Shown here: piece after piece, positions 1 to 10,104 of the stretch | How positions within the stretch are numbered: position 1 is the first letter of the stretch | Layout of the letters: every line of letters begins with the position of its first letter | Source of the DNA: Ashinkailepas kermadecensis | Taxonomy: Eukaryota > Arthropoda > Thecostraca > Neolepadidae | NCBI GenBank assembly: GCA_034440615.1 | Contig: JAOTOM010005050.1 | Span: 421,001-485,000, forward strand | Length of the DNA stretch: 64,000 nt | Direction: 5' to 3' | The notes under the pieces: generated by a model | The model's database searches: none | The model's input: the letters and a program-made list of their open reading frames with translations, nothing else | What the model was told of the DNA's origin: nothing | Made by a program: the position numbers and the translations under genes

Positions 1-410
1 TTCTAGCAGTACCTTGCTGATAAGCATCATGCTGATACCATTGCGGATTGTGATGCACGAACATCTCTTAGCACAATTCCAGGTAAGAGGACTACCTATG
101 GTCTGGTCTGTTATACAATATCAGTTGATAAGAATAGGTATTTTGCATCATTATCGCTAAAATAGTTACCTCTAAATTAGGTACCCCAAAACAAAGGAAA
201 ACGGTGCACGCATGAGTACGTTGTTGCATCAAAGTTGTGTTCGAAGAAGTTAAAAATCATGTTAAAGGACATCGTTTCCATGACGATTTCGACATCCTAC
301 TGTACTCGTTGCGACATCTCACACCTAACAAACTCTGAAAGATTGCAGTACTCGTTGCCAACATTCTTTACATTTTTTTCTGACTCACTTTGTCCTTGAA
401 AATATTCGAT
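1..410. other. Unassigned sequence at window edge
   Basis: I see no coding region with recognisable motifs, no RNA gene and no tandem repeat. Open frames here are short and unlike any family I know. Confidence 0.5.
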
Positions 411-500
411 AACTGCACACACTTTGATGTCGGTAACAGACACACTGTATGTGTGTCTGTTAACTGCACACACTTTGATGTCGGTAACAGACACACTGTA
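411..500. repeat. 51-bp tandem duplication with internal hairpin
   Basis: A 39-bp segment beginning AACTGCACACACTTTG occurs at 411-449 and again at 462-500. Between and overlapping the copies, ACAGACACAC (436-445) and GTGTGTCTGT (451-460) are perfect 10-bp inverted arms around a 5-nt loop. No function can be assigned. Confidence 0.85.
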
Positions 501-1485
501 GTGCTTTTCCGATTGCCTAATGGGAGAATATATGTGAGTCTTCCGTATCTTATTGTCCCTGTATTCGCTTCTATCTCTTTTAACGCGTTTATGATAAGCT
601 AAAGTACACGTATGTAGGTACAAGATAATAAGTGCAAGCATATGTACAAATAAATGCAAGAGTAAATTGCATGGCTTAGGTGCAAGCTTAATATGGTATG
701 TCAATACACATGAAATCCGTTGAATCCCATGACAGGTGCCTGTATCATTCCTCTTTGTTGCTTTTCAAATTAGATGCGGAGTTTCAGATAGGTTGCGTAG
801 ATCTAAAGCGTCGTTTGAGTTATCCCAAGGGGAAGCCAGACAATAATTTTCCAATAAGAAGTGGTTTGTGGTTAGCACGCAAACACACAAAGATACCCCA
901 TTGTGTGGTCCTGAACTACGTCCTTGCAATAACGTATGCATCTTGTATGCATTAGTGGCCAGATAAACCTTTGGGAGCAACACAACCTCCCATGAATGCA
1001 AGCTGGATGGATAAAATGGATCTATTGGAGAAAAGAAAATGTAACAGCACAACATTTGTGGTAAAGGAAGACATCGATGGATATCAAGAAGATGCGCATG
1101 CGATACGTCGCGAAAACATCGGACGGAAAACCTTCGAAACCTCAGAGGAGGAATCCTCTCCCCTCCCCCCCCCCTCCCCGCACAGGAATTGGCATAGTAC
1201 CACCTCACGGGGACAGGGTTAAGCAATTTTTCGATTGAGACTAAGCACGCGTAGCAAATGTGCATGGGTGATACGACAGGCGTGGACCAGGGTAGAGGCA
1301 CAGTATATAGCTCCTGTATCGTTGATGCAGAGGCAGTGTACTTTGAAAATGTGCTGCAGTCAACATGTTGGAAAATGAAAAGCGTCGACCTCGCGAGTGC
1401 TCAATTTCATTTATGCAGACGGCTTTCAACACAAGCACCTTTCGCCGCCCACCACAATCATTTACATCTTACGTACCTTTGCTTT
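501..1485. other. No recognisable gene
   Basis: Several short open frames exist on both strands, but none carries a recognisable domain or signal. Short C-runs and G-runs occur near 1160-1175. I see nothing else to annotate. Confidence 0.5.
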
Positions 1486-1720
1486 TCACAAGCATGCCAG
1501 TGCTTTCAAGAGCGCGGCGCCGACCCGACGGTCGCGAGATGATCCCCAGACGCCACTTAGGAGTCGCCGCCAGCCGGCAATAAAACCGCACCGTCCACAG
1601 CTCTGAGCCAGCACGGCACTCATCGGCCTCCGGACATGCGGCGGTGTCGAATCTGGGTGTCGCCGTGTGCACGTGGCAGCACACGTCGGCGACGCCCCTG
1701 GGTATGACCGGCACGCGGCG

Positions 1721-1924
1721 GTGTTGCCGGAGGAGGCCTCGTTAGAGTCGGCCAGGACTGACGTTCGGCTGAGAGTGGCCGCCGTAGTCTGACTGGTGGG
1801 GAGGTGTGTTATTGAGCCGTGTGACGTGTTGCCGGAGGAGGCCTCGTTAGAGTCGGCCAGGACTGACGTTCGGCTGAGAGTGGCCGCCGTAGTCTGACTG
1901 GTGGGAAGGTGTGTTATTGAGCCG
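1721..1924. repeat. 105-bp tandem duplication in a GC-rich stretch
   Basis: Two head-to-tail copies of a 105-bp unit start with GTGTTGCCGGAGGAGG at 1721 and 1826; they are nearly identical. The unit is a multiple of three, so a minus-strand frame covering 1486-1986 stays open and shows a repeated 35-residue Ser/Thr-rich block. The surrounding 1490-2010 is richer in G+C than its flanks. It could be part of an exon, but no splice-defined start, signal peptide or domain supports that, so I call only the repeat. Confidence 0.85.
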
Positions 1925-2143
1925 CGCTGTGGAGGGCGCCAAGTCACACTGGCGGTCGCCGTGGGCAGCCAACATCGCCGGCTCATATTGCACTTCCACA
2001 GCGAAACAGAAGCCAGGTAATGCGCAGGCCACTGCTTTTAAGCCAAGTCGCCCACACGTACTTTCGGCACTTGGTGCTTAGAGGGAATGAACATATCCTA
2101 CAATGCAAATGTTACTACATAATGCAATAGCTTCTCCAGGCCA

Positions 2144-2339
2144 GCTGAAACCACACCATATACATCACTAAGCTGAAACCACACCATGGAAAGCGCTATG
2201 TTGAAATCACACCATAGAAAGCACTATGCTGAAGCCACGCCATAGAAATCACTATGCTGAAACCGCACCACAGAAATCACCATGCTGAAGCCACACCATA
2301 GAAATCACTATGCTGAAACTACGCCATGAAAATCACTAT
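2144..2339. repeat. 28-bp minisatellite, seven diverged units
   Basis: Seven head-to-tail 28-bp units start with GCTGAA/GTTGAA and carry a CACCATAGAAATCACTAT-like core. Units differ at several positions each, so this is an older array than the 64-bp array at 17.6 kb. Confidence 0.9.
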
Positions 2340-2950
2340 GCTGCAAATACTCTCATCGACTAAATTTAGGCGTCGAGGTGCTAAAAAATCCAGCTGTGCA
2401 CTAGACAAGTTTAGAGAAAGTATATGACATGTGACAATTATTATTAAATGTAGAGAAATACAAATAATTAGTCCTTTTCATGCGGTCAATATGATTGCAG
2501 TCGTCTACATAAGTTGGTTAAGCTGTCGGTTCTTCCATATCTGAAAATGGAACAAAAAGTAGGTGAGAAGTACGTGCCTTGGCACGTTATAAATTATCGT
2601 GCGATGATGCACATTTTACTTCGTGGTTCACCTGACCACTTGTTACGACGTAACATCTGTTACACCGCGCGATTCAGGAATATCATGGACAATTTCCGTG
2701 ACGAGTCAGAACTATTAAGACATAAATTTACTGATGAATAAAAGCTATGAAGCAAGTGCGTAGAGCTTGTCTAAAATGGAGGGTTCAGCTGCAGGTAAAG
2801 GAGCCCACTGCTCAAAGCCCGTACGCAGTTGCATCAAAAGATATATACATCCTTCGACTGTATCTTTTAATATTACTATTCAATTGTTGTCAATCTGTGT
2901 ATAGGTTGATCTGATAACCTCGAGAGGCTAGATTCATGGATTGGACAGAT

Positions 2951-2951
<1 letters not shown>
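2340..2951. other. Unassigned, with one small open frame (2547-2741, + strand)
   Basis: An ATG at 2547 opens a 64-codon frame ending TAA at 2741. The sequence GAATAAAAG over the stop codon contains an AATAAA motif, so the frame could be the end of a last exon. The peptide is charged and has no domain I recognise. The rest of the interval shows nothing. Confidence 0.25.
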
Positions 2952-3014
<63 letters not shown>

Positions 3015-3064
3015 TTTTTTTTTTTTTTTTTTTTTTTCTCTCTTTTTTTCTCTCTCTTCTCTCT

Positions 3065-3146
<82 letters not shown>
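2952..3146. repeat. (TC)n microsatellite with internal poly-T
   Basis: Long TC dinucleotide runs flank a T-rich interruption near 3010-3050. Long open frames on both strands here (Arg-Glu or Ser-Leu repeats) are translation artefacts of the dinucleotide. The tract abuts the RT fragment at 3150-3410. Confidence 0.97.
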
Positions 3147-3147
<1 letters not shown>

Positions 3148-3149
3148 AG

Positions 3150-3410
3150 GACGAGAGATAGGACGATAGTTGGAAGGGCTGGTAGGATCGCACGACTTAA
3201 AGATAGGATGAACGAGGGAGTGCTTCCAGGATCGAGGAACATCAGAAAAGGAAATGCTAGAGTTGACCAAATGCAGGAGCACCGTGCCGATCGCGTCAAA
3301 GGACAGGCGCACCATGTGTATGCTGACCCCGTCCTCGCCGCAAGCCGACGAGCCACTCATCCCCAGGATGACGGTCCTCAGTCCAATCGTCTGAGGGAAC
3401 TGCTAACTCA
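3150..3410 (-). pseudogene. Non-LTR reverse transcriptase fragment
   Basis: The minus-strand translation shows consecutive hallmarks of the N-terminal RT fingers of jockey/CR1-type LINEs: GEDGVSIHMVR (the xGxDG(I/V) motif), then SWKHSLVHPIFKS, then SNYRPIS. The reading frame runs directly into the (GA)n tract (the complement of the TC repeat) right after YRPIS, where conserved RT motifs should continue, so the element is broken at the microsatellite. Neither motif A nor the catalytic YADD box is present. A 26-bp near-duplicate (3381-3407 and 3428-3453) lies just upstream. The fragment cannot encode an active enzyme. Confidence 0.8.
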
Positions 3411-5280
3411 CGGCGCAGTCTATCCAGTCCAATCGCCTGAGGGAACTGCTAAACTTGTGTCGGTATGTCCGGCATTGGTCCGTGCAAGGTTGGAGCGCCA
3501 GTTATTACCAGCGAGGCCGGAGGTCAAGTATGTTTTATGTGAGTGAGAACTTCTCAATTTCAATGAGCCCGAGCAGGCAAGGCGCGCTATAACACGCTTC
3601 AATGTTTAAGTTTTCACCAGTAGCCCAGAGTCTCACCAAAAGGCAATTATCACAAAATATCTTCACTAAAAGGTAGACGACTACTAAAGTTACTTGTCTG
3701 TTGTCAGACAATGTGCATGTATAATGATACGTGTTCTAGGCAATGTTTCCCTGCATCCCTACAAATACTACTCTCGACTTCAGCGCTTAGTGCGGAAACC
3801 GGCAAAACATGGGGAATAATTTGGCCACATCTCATTTGCCTGGAGTCGATCAACAGCGAGAATCCGGCATATTTCACGCGATAATAAAACGCAAAATCGC
3901 ATTCGACAACATCCCCTAGCTACACAAGCGAGGCTTTCCGCCAGACTGCGCTGCTCGTGAAAGTACCGCTTAAAGCTGTATTTTTAAGAATTGCGGTTAG
4001 AAAAGGAAATGACTGTCGTGGTACACATTATCAACATGTTATGTAAATGTACGGACTACGTTTCGTTCACAAATCGTACAGCTCTGCTGTCCAAATATGT
4101 GCCGCTGGTGGGTTTTAGATGTGTCAAAGTTGTCTTTCAACATCATTTATGTGGCCATTTACAGTAAACCGTACCACGAACCAGTGCAAATCGAGTGTGA
4201 CCCGATTATAACAATTGGTACAATGGAAATGACACAAACGGTAGCCTGTTTCAGGGTGACCAGTGCTTATCCTTTCAGTAATTGTTATTGATTCTAATTT
4301 GATAGCAATCTGCATTCTGTACGGTGTTGCAATGTCACTGTTTTTTTCCATTGACAAAATATCCCTCTCAACGCTTCAGGTGGTGTTTCAACACCACCTG
4401 AAGGATTTATTTTTGTAAATAGCGCGAAAAGAAACCATGCAATAAACATCAAATTGTGCATTCATTTTACATGTATTTTGCGAAACGTTTGTAGATAAAA
4501 AATGGTCATGTCACTTAGCTTCCGTCAAGTACGTCAATGCTTAAAAATATGGTAGGTAGTCAAAAGAATATATGGGATGAATTTAAAATGACAGCATACA
4601 CAAGTTTCGCTTTTCTTCTAAGTATCCTTCCTGCTTCCATGATAACGCCAATTGTAATTCACATATAGTTTAAAGTACCTATTTGAAGCAAAGGACTTTG
4701 ATGTGACCCATGATCCGAACTGAAGACTATGGGAATAAATAGGTAAATGTTTTGCCGTTACGCAAGATGCTTATGGCATTATGTCAATGACATTCCATTG
4801 TGTATCCGCTTCACGGCAGAATATACCGTTTAATGTTGGGAAGATTGACCCTGAACGACACAGCCTCACCTGACCTTTCGTGATTTCCCATGATCTCAGC
4901 TGGTGATATTCCATGGAGCCGTCCTGCTGTTAAAACACAAGTATATATTTCCTGACAGTGCAAAGAATACCAAGCATTATCTGTTGCGAGCGACGTCCGC
5001 CACATGTGTTTATACGCTGCACTCCTTAAAGTGGCAGAGTTATGCCAAATACTGTAGTGTACGACAGGTTTGTTATGCAAGAAAGGTGCCTCTACGGTTT
5101 CTCACAAAATATTCCTAATTACGGCCTTCTCTCCACTTTCCCTACCAAACATTTGCATAAAATTCATAAAATACCACCACTGATGTTACCAATCAGTATG
5201 TGATCCCAATGGCCTTGAAATGTCACTCCGGCTGGTGTAACCATCGGCTGAAGGAGGTGAACGAACGGCGGTGACTGTAG
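3411..5280. other. No recognisable gene; upstream flank or intron of the allatostatin gene
   Basis: I find no domain-bearing frame. The only structure is the perfect hairpin at 4374-4403. If the splice acceptor inferred at 5305 is real, the 5' non-coding exon and promoter of the allatostatin gene lie somewhere in this interval or further upstream, but I cannot identify them. Confidence 0.45.
4374..4403. repeat. Perfect 14-bp inverted repeat (hairpin)
   Basis: CTTCAGGTGGTGTT (4374-4387) and its exact reverse complement (4390-4403) are separated by only TC. No coding or transposon context is visible around it. Confidence 0.95.
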
Positions 5281-5305
5281 TTTGAACTCTAACGGTCTGT
5301 TGCAG
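5281..5305 (+). other. Probable 3' splice site before the allatostatin start codon
   Basis: CTAAC (5289-5293), a branch-point-like motif, and TTGCAG ending at 5305 precede the ATG at 5315. The pyrimidine tract is weak and the branch-to-AG distance short, so this is inference. It fits the absence of an in-frame ATG further upstream and the common pattern in which neuropeptide precursor genes begin with a non-coding exon. Confidence 0.4.
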
Positions 5306-5314
5306 GGCCTGGAA

Positions 5315-5941
5315 ATGCAACATCCGGTCCAGTCGCAGTGGCTGCTGACCCTGCTCACCCTCATCGTGGCCGCTTCATCAACTACCACCACAGGCGGCCA
5401 CCGCAAGTTGGCCCACGCTGACGTCACGTCGGCGTATGACGTCACGTCCGGAACGCACGCCGAGGCGGCAAAACCCGGCCTGAGCGCCGCGCTGAACAGG
5501 CGCAAGCGCGACGACGAGAACGTGTCGCCGGCGGTGCAGCTGTTGTTCCGACAGCCGACCAAGCAGCTGCCCCCTGGCTGGGGCCGCCACCGCACGCTCG
5601 GCTCCGGCAAGCGCGCCTCCTACGGCTTCGGCCTCGGCAGGCGGGCGTACTATGGCTTCGGTCTCGGAAAGCGGGCGTACTACGGCTTCGGCCTCGGCAA
5701 GCGCGCGAGCCACTTGGGCTTGGGCGGTCGGGCGTCCTACGACTCCGGCTCGAATAAGCGGCAGGCGTACGGCTTCGGCCTGGGCAAGCGCTCCTGGGGC
5801 TGGTTCGAAGGGCCGACGCGGGATCTTCTGAAGCGGCCCAGCTACGGGTTCGGTCTGGGGAAGCGGAGCGCATCTGGCGGTCGGCCGCTGCCGCTGGGCG
5901 GCAGCACCGTCGCAGCGGCACAGCTGCTGCCGGAGGCGTGA
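5315..5941 (+). CDS. AstA: Prepro-A-type allatostatin (FGLamide neuropeptide precursor)
   Basis: Encodes a 208-residue secreted precursor of A-type allatostatins, neuropeptides that act on galanin-like GPCRs and inhibit juvenile hormone synthesis, gut and muscle activity in various arthropods. The chosen ATG gives a signal peptide (hydrophobic core WLLTLLTLIVAA, residues 9-20). A furin-like RRKR lies at 62-65. Five intact peptides follow, each with a Gly amide donor and a dibasic site: ASYGFGL (101), AYYGFGL (111), AYYGFGL (121), QAYGFGL (150, possibly pyroglutamyl) and PSYGFGL (175). Between them are degenerate copies: ASHLGLGGR (131-139), ASYDSGSNKR (140-149) and an earlier TLGSGKR. A Trp-rich spacer peptide, SWGWFEGPTRDLL, occupies 160-172. 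The frame is open to TGA with strong GC preference at third positions. Five copies is few compared with decapod precursors, closer to insect or chelicerate ones. Upstream exon structure is not resolved. Confidence 0.95.
   Translation: MQHPVQSQWLLTLLTLIVAASSTTTTGGHRKLAHADVTSAYDVTSGTHAEAAKPGLSAALNRRKRDDENVSPAVQLLFRQPTKQLPPGWGRHRTLGSGKRASYGFGLGRRAYYGFGLGKRAYYGFGLGKRASHLGLGGRASYDSGSNKRQAYGFGLGKRSWGWFEGPTRDLLKRPSYGFGLGKRSASGGRPLPLGGSTVAAAQLLPEA
5419..5444. promoter_or_regulatory. Two perfect CRE palindromes inside the allatostatin coding exon
   Basis: TGACGTCA occurs at 5419-5426 and 5437-5444 in an 18-bp near-duplication encoding DVTSAYDVTSG in the pro-region. The match to the CREB-binding consensus is exact; regulatory use is only a possibility, since the duplication may be a chance in-frame repeat. 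Confidence 0.4.
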
Positions 5942-6347
5942 TGGACCGGCGCGGAGGCTTCGCCCAGCAGCATGCGACACCCTCACCACGCAGCCGCACC
6001 AGTCAGACCAGCCTCACTGAACCAGCAACGCGGTGTGGCCGGCACGCTGCCGCGATTTATGTGTGCTTCTGATGTGGTATTTTGCGCTGCACTGCAAGAG
6101 ATTGCCGTGCGTTTTCATCTAGTTCTCAAATGAAGGCGTTATTTTCGCCTGGGACTCATTTTGTTCCATGATACTTTGTTCTTTCCTTGAATATAAACGA
6201 TTGAGGAATATCAATGTACAATGTAATATGCGGTATCCAAGGTACAAGAACGCTGTCGAAATCCCGAGTCATCACCGAGGTTTAAATGAAGCTCCTCATT
6301 GTGAATTATTTCCCCGAACGAATTTGTTTAATGCAACTAGGAAATGA

Positions 6348-6353
6348 AATAAA
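6348..6353 (+). other. AstA: Candidate poly(A) signal of the allatostatin gene
   Basis: AATAAA lies about 400 nt after the stop codon and is the first canonical hexamer in the 3' flank. An ATATAAA variant near 6190 is an alternative proximal site. Confidence 0.5.
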
Positions 6354-6359
6354 TTCAAA

Positions 6360-6784
6360 ACGATTGAAGGTATGTGAATTATTCAATACATATGAAAACA
6401 TAATGTGTTCAATGGAAGCATCTAATCATGACTAAATCGGTGGCGGATCTGGAGAGTGACACTGGGGGCACGTCCCACACCCCTTCGATCAAAATAAATG
6501 ACGTCCCTCTAACAACTTGACAATAAGGCACTAAAACCGTCCCTCCGCACTGCACCTTTCTGCCCTCGTCTTTGTTCTTCAATAGGTGCCCATCAGAAGC
6601 AATAGGTCTTTCCGGGAAAAGATTGCAGCCTTTCCTCGCGACGTTTTTTAATTTGTCATCGAAATTGTCCATGGAAGATATATTGATGTCACTTGTGAAT
6701 GTCTGACTGCATCCCACTCCTATTGTTTGCGTCCATTCTAATTCCTCGGAGGAACTGGCGCTGCTGGACCAGTGACACTAGAAT
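6360..6784. other. Unassigned; one small minus-strand frame (6409-6672)
   Basis: An ATG at 6672 (minus strand) opens 87 codons beginning MDNFDDKLKNVARKG with protein-like composition, but no family is recognisable and no splice or promoter signal supports it. Otherwise nothing is seen. Confidence 0.2.
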
Positions 6785-8500
6785 ACAATTGCGCCCCTGG
6801 ACGAGTGAGACGAGAGAAATGTGTGACACGAGAATCACAATGGCACTCCTGGACGAGTGACACGAGGATCACAATGGCACTCCTGGAAGAAGGACACGAG
6901 GATCACAATGGCACTCCTGGACGAGTGACACGAGGATCACAATAGCGCTCCTGGACGAGTGACAGTGGCACGAGTGTACACGAGGATCACAATGGTGCTC
7001 CTGGACGAGTGACACGAGGATCACAATGGCGCTCCTGGACGAGTGACAGTGACACGAGTGTACACGAGGATCACAATAGCGCTCCTGGACGAGTGACAGT
7101 GGCACGAGTGTACACGAGGATCACAATGGCGCTCCTGGACGAGTGACACGAGGATCACAATAGCGCTCCTGGACGAGTGACAGCGACACGAGTGTACACG
7201 AGGATCACAATAGCGCTCCTGGACGAGTGACAGTGGCACGAGTGTACACGAGGATCACAATGGCGCTCCTGGACGAGTGACACGAGGATCACAATGGCGC
7301 TCCTGGACGAGTGACACGAGGATCACAATGGCGCTCCTGGACGAGTGACAGTGACACGAGTGTACACGAGGATCACAATGGCGCTCCTGGGCGAGTGACA
7401 CGAGGATCACAATGGCACTCCTGGACGAAGGACACGAGGATCACAATGGCGCTCCTGGACGAGTGACACGAGGATCACAATGACACTCCTGGACGAAGGA
7501 CACGAGGATCACAATGGCGCTCCTGGACGAGTGACAGTGACACGAGTGTACACGAGGATCACAATGGCGCTACTGGACGAGTGACAGTGACACGAGTGTA
7601 CACGAAGATCACAATAGCGCTCCTGGACGAGTGACACGAGGATCACAATGGCGCTCCTGGACGAGTGACAGTGACACGAGTGTGCACGAGGATCACAATG
7701 GCGCTCCTGGACGAGTGACACGAGGATCACAATGGCACTCCTGGACGAAGGACACGAGGATCACAATGGCGCTCCTGGACGAGTGACACGAAGATCACAA
7801 TGGCGCTCCTGGACGAGTGACAGTGACACGAGTGTACACGAAAATCACAATGGCGCTCCTGGACGAGTGACAGTGACACGAGTGTACACGAAAATCACAA
7901 TGGCGCTCCTGGACGAGTGACACGAAGATCACAATAGCACTCCTGGACGAGTGACAGTGACACGAGTGTACACGAGGATCACAGTAGCGCTCCTGGACGA
8001 GTGACACGAGGATCACAATGGCGCTACTGGACGAGTGACAGTGACACGAGTGTACACGAAAATCACAATGGCACTCCTGGACGAGTGACACGAAGATCAC
8101 AATGGCGCTCCTGGACGAGTGACACGAGGATCACAATAGCACTCCTGGACGAGTGACAGTGACACGAGTGACACGAGGATCACAATGGCGCTCCTGGACG
8201 AGTGACAGTGGCACGAGTGTACACGAGAATCACAATAGCACTCCTGGACGAGTGACAGTGACACCAGTGACACGAGGATCACAATGGCGCTCCTGGACGA
8301 GTGACACGAGGATCACAATGGCACTCCTTGTGACAGTGACACGAGTGTACACGAGGATCACAATGGCGCTCCTGAACGAGTGACAGTGACACAAGTGTAC
8401 ACGAGGATCACAATAGCGCTCCTGAACAAGTGACAGTGGCACGAGTGTACACGAGGATCACAATGGCGCTCCTGGACGAGTGACAGTGACACGAGTGAAC
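6785..8500. repeat. Compound minisatellite with 34-bp and 50-bp units
   Basis: Roughly forty head-to-tail units share the core GATCACAATGGCGCTCCTGG followed by ACGAGTGACACGAG. A short form is 34 bp; a long form has an extra 16 bp (CAGTGACACGAGTGTA) giving 50 bp. Short and long forms alternate irregularly. Common substitutions are GGCGCT/AGCGCT/GGCACT and GAGGATC/GAAGATC/GAAAATC. Open frames inside the array (for example translations with HCDPRVHSCHC) are artefacts of the repeat. Confidence 0.95.
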
Positions 8501-8510
8501 CAAAGATCAC

Positions 8511-9985
8511 AATGTGTGAGTCTGTCAGAATACCTGGATCTATATAAATTTGACAATATATGCGTGTGCTCGCTCCGAAGAGAGCGACATACTGACACCA
8601 GTGTCCGCGACGCCACCAACGCATTCGCATTCGTATTCGGATACGTGTTCCAATGTCAAGCAGCGAGTTCATATTCGGCGCGAGCCACACGGTAGGTCAG
8701 TTTGCACTGGCATCTCTGGAAGTCGCCAGCACACACTGGAAGTGCTGTGGTGCTTCGTTGGCAACACCTGCGCGTCACCGCACGAAGAACCTCAAGGCGC
8801 TTTTGGGGAGGGGAGGGGGGGTGAGTGGTGTTGTCATGTCATGCATTCAACAAACGGAAAATATTTCCAAGTGTGTTGGCGTTTAACTGGGGACATGCGT
8901 CCCTCCCATGGATACGTGGTGCCCCTACGGCTGGGAAAGGCGTCATTGAGGAGGAAGGCTTCGAGTGCACACCTCCTCCCTTCCTCCCCTCTCCCTGCTC
9001 GCAAATTTTTCATCGCCCTTTTAGAGGAAAAGGCGCCTCCCCATTGAGATAAAAAGGCGCTCATCAGTATATGCTCTAGTGCATCTGCCGACCCCGCTCA
9101 ACTATTCTTTTCCACCCAAGGCGCCACGAGAATTCTTGGATCCGCCCCTATTACCAATGGAAGCAAAACAGAAGAGCTTGGAGTAATTTGAACACGGATT
9201 GAACAACCCTGCATTCGTGCGTGTGCCCTTACAACCGCCCAGACGGTGCAGAACATGGCTATGCGGCCAGCACTTGTGAAAGCTGTCAACACTCCAGGTG
9301 TTCTGTGTGGCTCAGCTGGCGCGTACTGAGAGACTACTCTTCTGGACAGTACGCGGATTTCGCACATTGCCGACTGATTAAAACAATTCACACAAAATAT
9401 GCGAATACAAATATGCATCTTCGTTGTGGTATCGCTGTTCAGGCGATGTGGCAGCCGCGGTCGCCCGTCGACGATGCCAAATCCCAACACCTGCAGCTCT
9501 TAATGAGCCATAAGTCTGTTTGCCATATCTAGGGCTTCAAGGCTACGACGCAGCTTCTCCTCACACGCATTCGAGGATTCAAACTCACATTCGACCTTCC
9601 CTAGGCTTATCCCAAGTTCAATAGCACGCGCTCTGTAGTTGTTCTCGTTGAAAAAATAGTAATTATACAAATGCTTCGAAGAAGAACGTCTTACTAACGC
9701 GCAATTCCATTGCTCAGTATGTAAGTACAGCTGAAAACCACACATGATCATTCATGCTGCCACCTTCACCGGCCACTCTGGGTCAATAATTAAGCAGTTT
9801 CTGAGGGTGCGTTTACTCAGGGTCTGACCACCGTATCTCCCACCTCCAAGCAGGATCACATAGCCCTGTGTTTATGAGAGATCTGCCCGACCTCGGCGCT
9901 GAATTTGGTAGCCGGCGCGGTGCCGCCCGCGCGGTGCCGCCCGCGCCCGGGTGTCCAGACCAGACACCGCCTCAGTTAGCACGTC
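8511..9985. other. No recognisable gene
   Basis: Purine-rich runs near 8805-8822 and pyrimidine-rich runs near 8975-9000 occur. A short GC-rich tandem (GCGCGGTGCCGCCC twice) lies at about 9915-9945. No domain-bearing frame is seen. Confidence 0.45.
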
Positions 9986-9989
9986 AAAA

Positions 9990-10055
9990 CTTTTGGTTCC
10001 GCTTATAGGTTAAATAGTGCTAAAGCACTATTTAGCCTTTAAGCGGAACCAAAAG
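9990..10055. repeat. 31-bp-arm hairpin with 4-nt loop
   Basis: Arms 9990-10020 and 10025-10055 pair along their whole length with one mismatch and one G-T wobble; the loop is TAAA. Outer arm sequence begins CTTTTGGTTCCGCTT. The loop is shorter than in typical animal pre-miRNAs, so a tiny foldback or MITE relic is at least as likely. Confidence 0.9.
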
Positions 10056-10062
10056 CGATTTC

Positions 10063-10102
10063 ATGGTATCAATAGAATGGCTGACGATTGCATTGATACC
10101 AT
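10063..10102. repeat. Second hairpin, 11-bp perfect arms
   Basis: ATGGTATCAAT (10063-10073) and ATTGATACCAT (10092-10102) flank an 18-nt loop. It begins only 7 bp after the preceding hairpin. A 61-codon minus-strand frame (10032-10217) spans both structures but has no recognisable homology. Confidence 0.85.
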
Positions 10103-10104
10103 TA

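Noticed and set aside
2876..3546. Arg-Glu or Ser-Leu rich proteins across the (TC)n tract
   Set aside because: These are direct translations of a dinucleotide repeat; only the RT-derived segment at 3150-3410 is meaningful.
5378..5999. Long minus-strand frames (185-203 codons) opposite the allatostatin exon
   Set aside because: They are antisense shadows of a GC-rich, codon-biased exon; the sense frame has the signal peptide and processing sites.
9990..10055. A confident microRNA precursor
   Set aside because: The loop is only 4 nt and pairing is nearly perfect; animal pre-miRNAs usually have larger loops and bulges. Small-RNA data would be needed.
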